The position numbers and the translations under genes are program-made. A stretch of 64,000 nucleotides of DNA. Source: Anaerostipes sp. MSJ-23. GTDB lineage: Bacteria; Bacillota; Clostridia; Lachnospirales; Lachnospiraceae. Every line of letters begins with the position of its first letter. Position 1 is the first letter of the stretch. The stretch lies in contig NZ_JAHLPY010000010.1 in the NCBI RefSeq assembly GCF_018918155.1, forward strand, positions 18,722 to 82,721. The letters are read 5' to 3'. Under the pieces are notes generated by a model. That model saw only the letters and a program-made list of their open reading frames with translations. It made no database searches and had not been told where the DNA came from. This document shows positions 44,269 through 53,411 of the stretch, one piece after another.

Positions 44269-45231
44269 TTACCATTCTAGATAAACAGATCCCCAAGTTA
44301 AACCACCGCCAAAACCACAAAGAACAATTTTATCTCCTGGATTTAACATTCCTTTCCGGTTCATTTCATCTAAAAGAATTGGAACAGTTGCCGATGAAGT
44401 ATTGGCGCAATGATCAAGATTGACTGGAAATTTATCCATTGGTTCTTTTAGACGTTTTGCAGCTGCTTCAATAATTCTTAAATTTGCTTGATGTAAAACA
44501 AAATAACGAATTTCTTCCTTATCAACTCCTGCTTTTTCCAGTACCTTTTTAACGCTCTTTGGTATCATGCGAACTGCAAATTTAAATACTTCTGGTCCAT
44601 CCATGGTTACCTGCTGCATTGGAGACTCATCCTTTACAAGGAAATTATTCAAATGACGTTCTTCACAAGTCAAAACACCACCTTTGGCTCCATTAGATCC
44701 TGCATCAATATATACATTTCTTGTAGCATCTGCTTCCACAATTGCACATCCTGCCCCATCTCCAAACAATACACAGGTACTTCGATCTTGCCAGTTCATA
44801 AGTTTTGACAATGTTTCTACTCCGATCACCAGCATTTTCTTTCCCATTCCGGCCTTTGCATATGCGCAGGCTGTCTGAAGAGCAAACAAAAAACCAGAAC
44901 ATGCTGCATTGATATCCATACATACCGCATGATCTGCACCAATTTCTTTTTGTACTTCACAGGCCGTACTTGGAGTCGCATGGTCTGCCGATAGGGTAGC
45001 CACAAAAATATGATCCAACTCCTCTGGTTTGACATTGCTATCTTTTAAAGCTTTTTTTGCTGCCTTTGCTGCCATGGAAGAAGTTGTATCTTCTATCGAA
45101 ATGTGTCTACTTTTAATACCGGTTCTTGATGAAATCCACTCATCACTCGTATCCATTATTTTTGCAAGATCATCGTTGGTCACTGATTTTTCTGGAAGAA
45201 AACTTCCTGTTCCTAATACTTTAATAGCCAT
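44269..45231 (-). CDS. fabH: 3-oxoacyl-ACP synthase III (KAS III)
   Basis: A 320-residue thiolase-fold enzyme that condenses acetyl-CoA (or branched acyl-CoA) with malonyl-ACP to start fatty acid synthesis. The catalytic triad is visible: Cys111 in NAACSGFLFAL, His in FVLHQANLRI (about 243) and Asn in CANTSSATVP (about 273). The C-terminal FGGGLTWGSVYLEW is standard. The start at 45231 follows GGAG; an upstream in-frame start would overlap spoIVA. The rest of the fatty acid cluster (fabD, fabG, fabF, accB etc.) is not here, so this copy stands alone after spoIVA. Confidence 0.95.
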   Translation of the reverse strand: MAIKVLGTGSFLPEKSVTNDDLAKIMDTSDEWISSRTGIKSRHISIEDTTSSMAAKAAKKALKDSNVKPEELDHIFVATLSADHATPSTACEVQKEIGADHAVCMDINAACSGFLFALQTACAYAKAGMGKKMLVIGVETLSKLMNWQDRSTCVLFGDGAGCAIVEADATRNVYIDAGSNGAKGGVLTCEERHLNNFLVKDESPMQQVTMDGPEVFKFAVRMIPKSVKKVLEKAGVDKEEIRYFVLHQANLRIIEAAAKRLKEPMDKFPVNLDHCANTSSATVPILLDEMNRKGMLNPGDKIVLCGFGGGLTWGSVYLEW

Positions 45232-45316
45232 AGTTACTCCATTTATCCTGATGGTTTTCCCACAATTTACTTTGTCTTTCAAAGTATATTCTTTTTTCTT
45301 GTATTTGTCAATGCTG

Positions 45317-46789
45317 TTATATAATGATACAAACAAGTCCTCCATTGCTTTCATTAATAATTTTTTCCATTGTTTCCTGTAGTTTATGTTGACTTTCTTC
45401 CGTCATTTTTAGCGCTTTTGCCTGCATTCCATCTCCAACCAGCTGTTCTAGTGTTTTTCCAAAAATATTAACATCCCACATACTTTCTCCTGGTTCTCCA
45501 GATCCTTTTTCAATATATTCCATCAAATCTTTTGCCTGATATTCTTCTCCAACAATCGGCGCAATTTCTGTTGAAATATTCGCACGAATCATATGAATAG
45601 AAGGAGCACTTGCTTTTATTTTGACTCCATATTTGCTTCCATGCTTTACAATCCGTGGTTCATCCAATGTAATATCTTCCTTCGTTGGTGTAACGACCCC
45701 ATATCCTCTCTGTTTTACAGCACTTAATGCCTCTCCAACTTCCTCATATTCTTTTTTCTTCTTTGCAAGCTCCTGCATAATCTGAATAAATTCATATTCA
45801 TTTCCTATTGGGAATCCGATGGTATCACTAAGGAAATCATAATAAAATTTATCATCAATCGATACTTGGATGGAGATTTCTCCGGTATCCATCGCAACAT
45901 GATCCAGTTTCCATGCTTTTATGTATTCTGTTTCAAGATCCGTTTTTTCATAAACATCTCTCATGCAGCTTTTATCTTTCATCATCTTCCTTGCTGTTTC
46001 CAGAAGTTCTTTTTTTAGTGGGTGTTCCTTTGGAAGCGTTTCCGTCCACTTTGGTACATAAAATCCAATGGATGTAATTGGAAATTCCATCAACACACTT
46101 TTTAAGATCTGATAAATATCTTCTTTTTTTAGTTGCTCTAAATTCATTGGTATTACCTTTGCATGATAACGTTCTTCTTTTTCTCTAGCCAAATTCCTTG
46201 TCTCCTCCGAATATGGATGAATTGTATTTAAAAGAACAACAAATGGTTTTTGAAGACTTTTCAGTTGTCGAATTGTCTCTTCCTCTGGCTTTTCGTATTG
46301 CATTGCCTCAATTTCTCCAAAAGATCCATCACAAGTTACAACAACACCGATCGTTGAATGCTCTGTAATGACTTTTTTTGTTCCAATGGCCGCTGCCTTT
46401 GTAAATGGAATTTCATGATCAAACCATGGTGTTTTTACGAGACGTTCAGAATCTCCTTCCATGTGTCCAGTGGCTCCATCCACCATATATCCCACACAAT
46501 CAATCAGACGGACATTTAAATCAATCTCATCTTCTACCTTAATAGAAACCGCTTCATTTGGAACAAATTTCGGCTCTGTTGTCATAATCGTTTTTCCACT
46601 GGATGATTGCGGAAGTTCATCATTTGCTCGACTTCTTTCATGTTCATCTTCCATATTAGGAAGCACCATCAAATTCATAAAGCGTTTGATAAATGTACTT
46701 TTTCCTGTTCTTACCGGACCAACAACTCCAATATAAATTTCCCCATTTGTCCTTGCCTTCATATCCTTATATACATTAAATTGTTCCAT
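45317..46789 (-). CDS. spoIVA: Stage IV sporulation protein A
   Basis: A 490-residue spore coat morphogenetic ATPase that polymerises on the forespore surface and anchors the coat. The N-terminal NTPase domain has Walker A VGPVRTGKSTFIKRF (about residue 24) and DCVGYMVDGATGHMEG. A middle domain and C-terminal membrane-anchoring segment (CIII at the end) complete the known architecture. Length nearly equals that of B. subtilis. AAGGAGG precedes the start at 46789. The upstream sequence looks like a SigE promoter. This single gene shows the organism can form endospores. Confidence 0.97.
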   Translation of the reverse strand: MEQFNVYKDMKARTNGEIYIGVVGPVRTGKSTFIKRFMNLMVLPNMEDEHERSRANDELPQSSSGKTIMTTEPKFVPNEAVSIKVEDEIDLNVRLIDCVGYMVDGATGHMEGDSERLVKTPWFDHEIPFTKAAAIGTKKVITEHSTIGVVVTCDGSFGEIEAMQYEKPEEETIRQLKSLQKPFVVLLNTIHPYSEETRNLAREKEERYHAKVIPMNLEQLKKEDIYQILKSVLMEFPITSIGFYVPKWTETLPKEHPLKKELLETARKMMKDKSCMRDVYEKTDLETEYIKAWKLDHVAMDTGEISIQVSIDDKFYYDFLSDTIGFPIGNEYEFIQIMQELAKKKKEYEEVGEALSAVKQRGYGVVTPTKEDITLDEPRIVKHGSKYGVKIKASAPSIHMIRANISTEIAPIVGEEYQAKDLMEYIEKGSGEPGESMWDVNIFGKTLEQLVGDGMQAKALKMTEESQHKLQETMEKIINESNGGLVCIII

Positions 46790-46815
46790 AACATCCTCCT
46801 TGGATAGACTGTTAA

Positions 46816-46843
46816 AGTATATGCAGGACATGCAGAAATATTC
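46816..46843 (-). promoter_or_regulatory. Candidate SigE-type promoter of spoIVA
   Basis: Minus-strand GAATATT and CATATACT are 13 bases apart (plus-strand 46837-46843 and 46816-46823), resembling the SigE consensus (GTCATATT / CATACAAT). The position, 27 bases before the start, and the mother-cell role of SpoIVA fit. No SigA promoter competes. Confidence 0.5.
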
Positions 46844-46854
46844 CTGAAAGCTTC

Positions 46855-46883
46855 TTGCTTTTTCTAAAAAGACATTGTATAAT
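46855..46883 (+). promoter_or_regulatory. SigA-type promoter of the plus-strand orphan gene
   Basis: TTGCTT (46855-46860) and TATAAT (46878-46883) at 17-base spacing; the start codon lies 29 bases downstream. Confidence 0.8.
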
Positions 46884-46911
46884 TTCTCCAGTTTATAAAA
46901 GGAGATTTATT

Positions 46912-47526
46912 ATGTCATTTACCGGAATTTTCAAAGCAAATGATGGTATTTTCGCCATTACCGATTCTAAAGCATCTAAAAAAGAAAATGATCAGTGGGT
47001 AGAAGATTTCCAAAGAAATCCTGAAAAATTATTTCCATTTGTCAATGGAGTTGCTGTTACATATGGTTCCAACCAGATTCTTACCCAAAATCCTCATCAA
47101 ATTTTTTCTAAAAAAATAAATCTTGAAGATTTTGTATACAGTTATTTATCCAATCATCCTTCCTTAGATTCTGCTTTTTTTCAAGAACTGCTTGTAAAAA
47201 TAAATTCAAATCCTGTCAATCAGGAACCCATTAATTTCCTAATCGGACGTAAAATACGTGCCGGACAATATTTGCTAGAACATCACCAAATCGGTTATCA
47301 ATATTATGTGCAAAAAATTCTCCCAGAAACAAACTTCTTTGTAACGGGCGGATGCAATCTTTACTGTCAAGTATTTGATCAAATGGATTCTCTGACGCAT
47401 ATTACTTCTGTAAAAATTCTTCAAAAATATGTTGCTTCAAGACTTGATCAAATGATTCAGTTTTATGATGATATTTTATCTTATAACCCCGTTGGAGGTA
47501 ACATTAAATCTTATATTTTCGCATAA
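46912..47526 (+). CDS. Unknown protein, resembles proteasome-type Ntn hydrolases
   Basis: A 204-residue cytosolic protein that I do not recognise as a named family. Its beginning (MSFTGIFKANDGIFAITDSKAS) resembles the first beta strands of proteasome beta subunits and HslV (Thr-Ile-Val-x-x-x-x-DGVVLAADSRAS). FPFVNGVAVTYGSNQ fits the next strands, where HslV has a similar D/NVAVG-GAG segment. VGGNIKSYIF near the end recalls VGGPIDV. If true, the nucleophile would be Thr4 after removal of three residues. No ATPase such as HslU lies nearby. The start at 46912 follows AAAGGAG. It is monocistronic, against the flanking minus-strand genes, with its own promoter and a terminator. Confidence 0.7.
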   Translation: MSFTGIFKANDGIFAITDSKASKKENDQWVEDFQRNPEKLFPFVNGVAVTYGSNQILTQNPHQIFSKKINLEDFVYSYLSNHPSLDSAFFQELLVKINSNPVNQEPINFLIGRKIRAGQYLLEHHQIGYQYYVQKILPETNFFVTGGCNLYCQVFDQMDSLTHITSVKILQKYVASRLDQMIQFYDDILSYNPVGGNIKSYIFA

Positions 47527-47568
47527 AAAATACAGGATCGCCAAAAAGTGGATCCTGTATTTTTCTTA
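47525..47568 (+). terminator. Bidirectional terminator between the orphan gene and aroE
   Basis: A 14-base-pair stem (47525-47539 with 47551-47564) flanked by A and T runs on opposite sides, so it can serve the plus-strand orphan and the minus-strand aroE. Confidence 0.9.
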
Positions 47569-47578
47569 CTATTCTTTT

Positions 47579-48454
47579 TTATGCCTCACTAAAAAATTTT
47601 GCTTTTACTTCTTCTACCGGCATATCTTTTCCAGTAAATAATTTAAAGGAAGCAACTCCCTGCCATAACAGCATTCCCTTTCCAGGAACAGTAATACATC
47701 CATGTTCTTTTGCTTCTCTTAAGAATTTTGTTTCTTCCGGATTATAAACAACATCAGCAACAACTAATCCTTCGTGAAATAAACTTGTGTCTGTAATAAC
47801 TGTTGTATTTTCTCTTGGTTTCATTCCAAGTAAAGTTCCGTTCACAAGAATATCTGCAGCATCAATTTTTTCACGCATTTTATCTTTTGCATCCAAGTCA
47901 TAAAGTTCTACTTGACAAGATGGAACTTTTGCTTTTATCTTTTCTACCATTTTTTCTGCTCTTTCAAAAAATGGATCTCTTGGATTAAAAATTGTAATGG
48001 ATTTTGCTCCATCTAATGCACATTGTACCTGAATTGCTGTTGCAGCTCCTCCGGCACCAAAGATGACAATATCTTTTTCCTTAACATCCACACCATGATC
48101 TTTTAAATTTGCAACAAACCCTTCTCCATCAGTGATATGTCCATACAATACACCATCTCTGTTAACAATCGTGTTGACAGCACCAATCAATTCTGAAGCT
48201 GGTGATAATTCATCTACATTTTGTGCTGCTGCTGTTTTGTTTGGCATTGTTACATTACAGCCTTTGATATCTAACAGACGCATCGTTTTTATAAATTCTG
48301 GTACCTGATCTTCTTTAATATCAAAGGCAAGATAAGCACCATCTACTCCACATGCCTGAAAACCGTAATTTTGCATTGCAGGCGATGCTGAATGTGAAAC
48401 CGGTGATCCAATGACTGCAAATAATTTGGTTGTCCCTGAAATTCTTGCTTCCAC
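47579..48454 (-). CDS. aroE: Shikimate dehydrogenase
   Basis: A 291-residue NADP-dependent enzyme reducing 3-dehydroshikimate to shikimate. SPVSHSASPAMQNYGF binds shikimate, NVTMPNKTAAA contains the catalytic lysine (most relatives have VTIPYK), and IFGAGGAATAI is the dinucleotide motif. Length is normal. It ends at a shared terminator and follows murE. Other shikimate pathway genes are elsewhere. Confidence 0.93.
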   Translation of the reverse strand: MEARISGTTKLFAVIGSPVSHSASPAMQNYGFQACGVDGAYLAFDIKEDQVPEFIKTMRLLDIKGCNVTMPNKTAAAQNVDELSPASELIGAVNTIVNRDGVLYGHITDGEGFVANLKDHGVDVKEKDIVIFGAGGAATAIQVQCALDGAKSITIFNPRDPFFERAEKMVEKIKAKVPSCQVELYDLDAKDKMREKIDAADILVNGTLLGMKPRENTTVITDTSLFHEGLVVADVVYNPEETKFLREAKEHGCITVPGKGMLLWQGVASFKLFTGKDMPVEEVKAKFFSEA

Positions 48455-48482
48455 TTACATATTCTCCTTTTATCTTTTGTTT

Positions 48483-49940
48483 TTATTTTCCCTCGATAAT
48501 CTCCTGAATCAGATCTCTCTCATCCATATGATGTTTGACACCCTTAATTTCCTGGTAATCTTCATGACCTTTTCCTGCGAGAATTACAATATCTCCTTTT
48601 CCCGCATGTTCCATACAATATCGAATAGCTTCCTTTCGATCTGGAATCGTCACATATTTTCCTGGTCCCTTATGTACACCAATGAGAATATCATTGATAA
48701 TATCCATTGGTTCTTCATTTCTTGGATTATCGGAAGTAACAACAGTTAAATCTGCCAGATTAGAAGAGACTTCTCCCATTTCATAGCGTCTGGCTTTTGC
48801 ACGATTCCCTCCACATCCAAACAGGCAATAAATCTTATTTGGATTATACTTACGAATGGTTGTCAAGAGACTTTCAAGACTCATTGCATTATGTGCATAA
48901 TCAATCATTAATGTATATTCTCCCGGAGTCTTAATAATTTCCAGACGTCCTTTTACCTGAATCGTATTCAATGCAGATAATACATCTTCTTTTACAATTC
49001 CCATATGGCGGCACAAAGAAATTGCTGCTAAAGAATTATAAACCGTAAAATCACCTGGAATATCTACATGAACATTATATTCCTGTTTTCCTTTTAAATC
49101 ATAAGAAACTCCAAGGTATCCCGGTTCTTGGATTCTTGCAATATTTTCTGCATAAACATCATTTGATGCATTCATTCCATAAGTTTCAATCTTACATGTA
49201 TGATTTTTGATGATACGTTCTACATAATCATCATCTCCATTGACAATTCCCTGTTTACATTGTTGGAATAAAAGACTCTTACAATGAATATAATCATCCA
49301 TATCTTTATGCTCATTTTCCCCGATATGGTCTTCTGCAAGATTTGTAAAAATACCGTAATCAAATACAAATCCACTTGTACGATGAAGCATCAATGCCTG
49401 AGAAGATACTTCCATAACAACATTCTTTAGTCCTGCATCTACCATCTTACGGAAGGATTCCTGAACCACATAAGATTCCGGCGTTGTATTTACAGATGGA
49501 ATTCTTTCATCACCAATAATTGTTTCAATTGTACCAATCAATCCTGTTTTTTGTCCTGCATGTTCAAGCACTGCACGAATCATATAAGTTGTTGTTGTTT
49601 TTCCTTTGGTTCCTGTAATCCCAATCGTTGTCAGTTTTTCAGCGGGATATCCAAAATAAGCGGCTGACATTTCTGCAAGAGCAAGTCTTGTACTTTCAAC
49701 CTTAATAACAGTCAAATTTTCTGGTACTTCTACATCCTTTTCTACAATAACTGCTACCGCACCTTTTTCTGCTGCATCCGCTGCAAATTTATGTCCATCA
49801 AATGCTGCACCTGAAATACATACAAATACGCTGTCTTCTTCTATTTTTCTGGAATCATATACCAGTGTTGAAATTTTTACATTATCACTTCCCTGAATAC
49901 AATTATATTCAGAACGTTCTAATAAATCCTTTAAAATCAT
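48483..49940 (-). CDS. murE: UDP-MurNAc-tripeptide synthetase (MurE type)
   Basis: A 485-residue Mur ligase that adds the third amino acid to UDP-MurNAc-L-Ala-D-Glu. The ATP loop is GITGTKGKTTTTYM (about residue 110) and the substrate motif reads SDNPRNEEP, the DNPR form typical of meso-diaminopimelate adding enzymes. That agrees with dapF next door. The start at 49940 follows GGAG; an in-frame start 14 codons upstream lacks a site. It sits outside any division-cell wall cluster, which is unusual but seen in Lachnospiraceae. Confidence 0.93.
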   Translation of the reverse strand: MILKDLLERSEYNCIQGSDNVKISTLVYDSRKIEEDSVFVCISGAAFDGHKFAADAAEKGAVAVIVEKDVEVPENLTVIKVESTRLALAEMSAAYFGYPAEKLTTIGITGTKGKTTTTYMIRAVLEHAGQKTGLIGTIETIIGDERIPSVNTTPESYVVQESFRKMVDAGLKNVVMEVSSQALMLHRTSGFVFDYGIFTNLAEDHIGENEHKDMDDYIHCKSLLFQQCKQGIVNGDDDYVERIIKNHTCKIETYGMNASNDVYAENIARIQEPGYLGVSYDLKGKQEYNVHVDIPGDFTVYNSLAAISLCRHMGIVKEDVLSALNTIQVKGRLEIIKTPGEYTLMIDYAHNAMSLESLLTTIRKYNPNKIYCLFGCGGNRAKARRYEMGEVSSNLADLTVVTSDNPRNEEPMDIINDILIGVHKGPGKYVTIPDRKEAIRYCMEHAGKGDIVILAGKGHEDYQEIKGVKHHMDERDLIQEIIEGK

Positions 49941-49968
49941 TCTCTTTCTCCAATTATTCTGTCTTTTT

Positions 49969-50826
49969 CTATTCTGCTGCATCTATATTAGAAAGATCGA
50001 TCTCTCCATCAAATACTTTTGTCGCAGGCCCTGTCATAAAGATCGTATCTTTTTCTTCATCATATTCAATCTGAAGATCACCACCTAAAAGGTGAACCAA
50101 AACTTTTTTCCCTGTCTTATGATTCAAATAAGATGCATATGCACTTGCACAAGCCCCGGTACCACAGGCAAGCGTTTCTCCTGCACCTCGCTCCCACACA
50201 CGCATTTTAATTGTATTTTCATCAATCACCTGAACAAATTCTGTGTTCACACGGTCCGGAAACATTGGATGGTGTTCAAATTTTGGCCCGATTTTTTCCA
50301 AATCCAAATCATCTGTTGAGTCAACAAAAACAACTCCATGAGGATTTCCCATGGAAATACAGGTAATTCTATATTCTTTTCCATCAACAATGATCGGCTG
50401 ATCAACAATTTCCGTAAGATCATCATAAATGGCTGGAATTTTTTCCGCCTGTGTGATTGGAGCTTCCATGTCAACTTTCACCCATGTCACCTTTCCATCT
50501 TCCACAGTGAGATCTAATTCCTTCAAACCACCTTTTGTTTCTATGGTTATCTTTGTTTTATCTGTCAGTCCATAATCATAGACATATTTTGCAACACAAC
50601 GGATTCCATTTCCGCACATAGCTCCTTCAGAACCATCAGAGTTATACATGGCCATTCTAAAATCAGCCTTATCAGACGGACAAATACAAATCATTCCGTC
50701 AGAACCAATTCCAAAATGCCGGTCACTGACAAATTTGGATACCTTATTCGGGTCATCGATAGTTTCTTTCAAACAGTTTACATATACGTAGTCATTTCCA
50801 CAACCGTGCATCTTTGTAAATTTCAT
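49969..50826 (-). CDS. dapF: Diaminopimelate epimerase
   Basis: A 285-residue cofactor-independent epimerase converting LL- to meso-diaminopimelate for lysine and peptidoglycan. Both active-site cysteines are seen: GAMCGNGIRCVAKY (about residue 75) and GETLACGTGACASA (about 222). It lies directly before murE (28 bases), coupling the supply and use of meso-DAP. AAAAGGAG is at the right distance. Upstream 255 bases are AT-rich without obvious function. Confidence 0.95.
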   Translation of the reverse strand: MKFTKMHGCGNDYVYVNCLKETIDDPNKVSKFVSDRHFGIGSDGMICICPSDKADFRMAMYNSDGSEGAMCGNGIRCVAKYVYDYGLTDKTKITIETKGGLKELDLTVEDGKVTWVKVDMEAPITQAEKIPAIYDDLTEIVDQPIIVDGKEYRITCISMGNPHGVVFVDSTDDLDLEKIGPKFEHHPMFPDRVNTEFVQVIDENTIKMRVWERGAGETLACGTGACASAYASYLNHKTGKKVLVHLLGGDLQIEYDEEKDTIFMTGPATKVFDGEIDLSNIDAAE

Positions 50827-51081
50827 GCAATCACTCCTTTTTTAACGTTTCTCTTATTCTATCACAAGGAAGTGTATATTGTACAGGCGAATTTCTACGG
50901 ATTTTTTATTCATTGTTTTTATCTTTTTTACATATTCTGTTTTATTACAAATAATAAGTTTGATAAAAATTTAATTAAAAAAGACCATGACTTCTATGAT
51001 TATCCCTTCCCTATGGATTTCTCCTGTAAAGAGAGGACATATCATTTTTTTGAAATCATGATCTTTATAATTTAATTTAAT
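50827..51081. other. AT-rich intergenic region, no clear function
   Basis: 255 bases between dapF and the aminotransferase gene. The dapF end has TAGAAT at a plausible -10 position with a poor -35. The remainder has short inverted repeats but no convincing terminator for the aminotransferase and no structured RNA that I recognise. Confidence 0.4.
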
Positions 51082-52350
51082 CTATGCTTCCAACAATTTT
51101 TCAATTCCAGCTTTTTTTACACAAACACAGAACAAATCAATTGCCTGCTGTAATTCTTCTACTGTTGGATAGGTTGGTGCAATTCTTAAATTGCTATCCT
51201 TTGGATCTTTTTTGTATGGATAAGTTGCACCTGCTCCTGTAAGAACAACACCTGCTTCTTTTGCAAGGCGCACAACTTCTTTTGCACATCCTGGCAAAAC
51301 ATCAACGGAAATAAAATATCCACCTTTTGGATTTTCCCAAGAAATCAGTCCACTTCCTTTTAATTCTTTTTCCAAAGTATTCAATACCGTCTCAAATTTC
51401 GGTTTTAAACATTCTGCCATTACTTTCATATGATCACGCAGTCCCTGTGCATCTTTAAAGAATTGCACATGACGAAGCTGATTAATTTTATCTGCCCCAA
51501 TGGTCTGTGCCGTCATAATATTTTTAATTTCCGCAATATTTTTATCACTTGCTGCAATAATAGAAACACCTGCTCCAGGGAAGGAAATTTTTGATGTCGA
51601 GAAGAAATAATATGGTCTTTCTGGATTTCCAGCCTCTTTACATGCATCTAAAATATTTTTTACTTTTACATCTTCAAATACCCAGTGAACACCATATGCA
51701 TTATCCCAGAAAATTTTGAAATCTTTTGCAGCAGTCTTCATAGAAGCCAAACGATCTACCGTTTCATCACTATAACAGATTCCCTGTGGATTTGAATATT
51801 TTGGTACACACCAGATTCCTTTGATGGCATCATCTTCTGCTACTAGTTTTTCTACCTGGTCCATATCTGGACCTTCACTTGTCATGTCGACAGAGATCAG
51901 TTCTACTCCTAATTTCTGTGTAACCATAAAATGTCTATCATATCCTGGACTTGGGCATAAAAATTTCACCTTGTCAAGACGTCCCCATGGAGTCTCTCCC
52001 ATTGTTCCAAATACAAATAAACGCATCATTGCATCAAACATCAGATTTAAACTTGAATTTCCACCTACAATAATATTTTGAGCTGGAATATCAAGCAGAT
52101 CACTGAAAATCTTTTTCATTTCAGGAATTCCATCTAAAACACCATAATTTCGAACATCTAGCCCTGCTTCTGTATGATAATCTGTCATTTCTTTTAACAA
52201 ACCATTCGTCTTATCAAGCTGTGCCGGTGCTGGTTTCCCTCTAGACATATCAAGAGATAAATTTTTATCCTTCCATGCCTGATATTCTTTGTCTACTTCT
52301 TCTTTTAGTGCCTCTAACTCCTGTTTTGACTTTTCAGTAAATTCTACCAT
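51082..52350 (-). CDS. Aspartate aminotransferase-like PLP enzyme (subclass Ic)
   Basis: A 422-residue fold type I PLP enzyme of the Aminotran_MocR (PF12897-like) group, characterised members of which are aspartate aminotransferases of subclass Ic. Unlike true MocR proteins it has no N-terminal DNA-binding domain; its start MVEFTEKSKQELEAL goes straight into the enzyme. Landmarks: RNYGVLDGIPEMKK, PSPGYDRHF, WCVPKYSNPQG (Asn-Pro-Gln-Gly), FWDNAYGVHW, and PLP-lysine in TSKISFPGAGVS. Probably aspartate or glutamate transamination, but substrate is inferred. It follows gpsA by 37 bases. Confidence 0.88.
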   Translation of the reverse strand: MVEFTEKSKQELEALKEEVDKEYQAWKDKNLSLDMSRGKPAPAQLDKTNGLLKEMTDYHTEAGLDVRNYGVLDGIPEMKKIFSDLLDIPAQNIIVGGNSSLNLMFDAMMRLFVFGTMGETPWGRLDKVKFLCPSPGYDRHFMVTQKLGVELISVDMTSEGPDMDQVEKLVAEDDAIKGIWCVPKYSNPQGICYSDETVDRLASMKTAAKDFKIFWDNAYGVHWVFEDVKVKNILDACKEAGNPERPYYFFSTSKISFPGAGVSIIAASDKNIAEIKNIMTAQTIGADKINQLRHVQFFKDAQGLRDHMKVMAECLKPKFETVLNTLEKELKGSGLISWENPKGGYFISVDVLPGCAKEVVRLAKEAGVVLTGAGATYPYKKDPKDSNLRIAPTYPTVEELQQAIDLFCVCVKKAGIEKLLEA

Positions 52351-52387
52351 GTCTCTCCATACTTCCTTTCCTATATCTTGTCGTACG

Positions 52388-53398
52388 CTACTCCCACTGA
52401 AGGTTGTTATATTCTTTTTTTCTCTCCCTTAAAAGAAGAGTGGTAACTTCCTCTTTTGGATCTGCATGTTCAAATAGTACATGATTCACTGCCTCCACAA
52501 TCGGTACTGAAACTCCACATTTCTTTGCAAGACCCAGAGCTGCTTTTGCAGAATATACCCCTTCAACGACCATTTTTACTTCCTTCATGGCCTCATCCGC
52601 AGATTTTCCTTTTCCCATTAAGTAACCTGCTTTTCTATTACGGCTATGAACACTGGTGCATGTTACGATTAGATCACCAACTCCAGTCAGTCCGGAAAAT
52701 GTTTCCGGTTTTCCACCAAGAGCAACTCCAAGTCTCGATAATTCTGCAATTCCTCTTGTCATCAATGCTGCTTTTGTATTGTCTCCATATCCTAATCCAT
52801 CTGTGATTCCTGCCGCAAGTGCAATCACATTTTTCAGTGCTCCTCCAAGTTCGATTCCTATAATATCGGGACTTGTGTAAACACGGAATACATGATTCAT
52901 AAAAATATCCTGAAGCATTTCTGCAAGTTCTTTTTTCTTTGATCCAATAACAACTGTTGTAGGAATCCCTCTCCCCACTTCTTCTGCGTGACTTGGTCCA
53001 GATAATACACAAACTTGCGCATCAGGTATTTCCTGCTCAATAATATCAGATAATGTCATATAAGTCACATCTTCAATTCCTTTTGCAACATTTACGATAA
53101 TCTGATCTTTTTTCACAAAAGGAGCCATCTGTTTGGCAACAGAACGGACAACCGGCGATGGAACTGCCATTACAACAACATCCTGACCGGTAAGACTCTT
53201 TTCAAGATCAGCTTCTATCCGAATATTATCCGGCAAGATAACTCCTGGAAGCTTGTCCTTTTGCTCTCTGTCTTTTTGAAGCATTTCTACTTCTTTTGGA
53301 TCATGGGACCATAAAGTCACCTGATGCCCATTGTTTGCTAGTAAAACTGCTAACGCACTTCCCCAGCTTCCTGCTCCAATTACGCTGATTGTATTCAT
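52388..53398 (-). CDS. gpsA: Glycerol-3-phosphate dehydrogenase (NAD(P)+)
   Basis: A 336-residue cytosolic enzyme reducing dihydroxyacetone phosphate to sn-glycerol-3-phosphate, the backbone of phospholipids. The NAD(P) motif ISVIGAGSWGSALAVLL is at residues 4-20. ALKNVIALAAGITDGLGYG and TRGIAELSRLG are conserved substrate-site regions. It lies 13 bases after plsY, whose product uses the same glycerol-3-phosphate, in the classic der-plsY-gpsA order of Firmicutes. Confidence 0.97.
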   Translation of the reverse strand: MNTISVIGAGSWGSALAVLLANNGHQVTLWSHDPKEVEMLQKDREQKDKLPGVILPDNIRIEADLEKSLTGQDVVVMAVPSPVVRSVAKQMAPFVKKDQIIVNVAKGIEDVTYMTLSDIIEQEIPDAQVCVLSGPSHAEEVGRGIPTTVVIGSKKKELAEMLQDIFMNHVFRVYTSPDIIGIELGGALKNVIALAAGITDGLGYGDNTKAALMTRGIAELSRLGVALGGKPETFSGLTGVGDLIVTCTSVHSRNRKAGYLMGKGKSADEAMKEVKMVVEGVYSAKAALGLAKKCGVSVPIVEAVNHVLFEHADPKEEVTTLLLRERKKEYNNLQWE

Positions 53399-53411
53399 AA
53401 AACTCCCTCCG

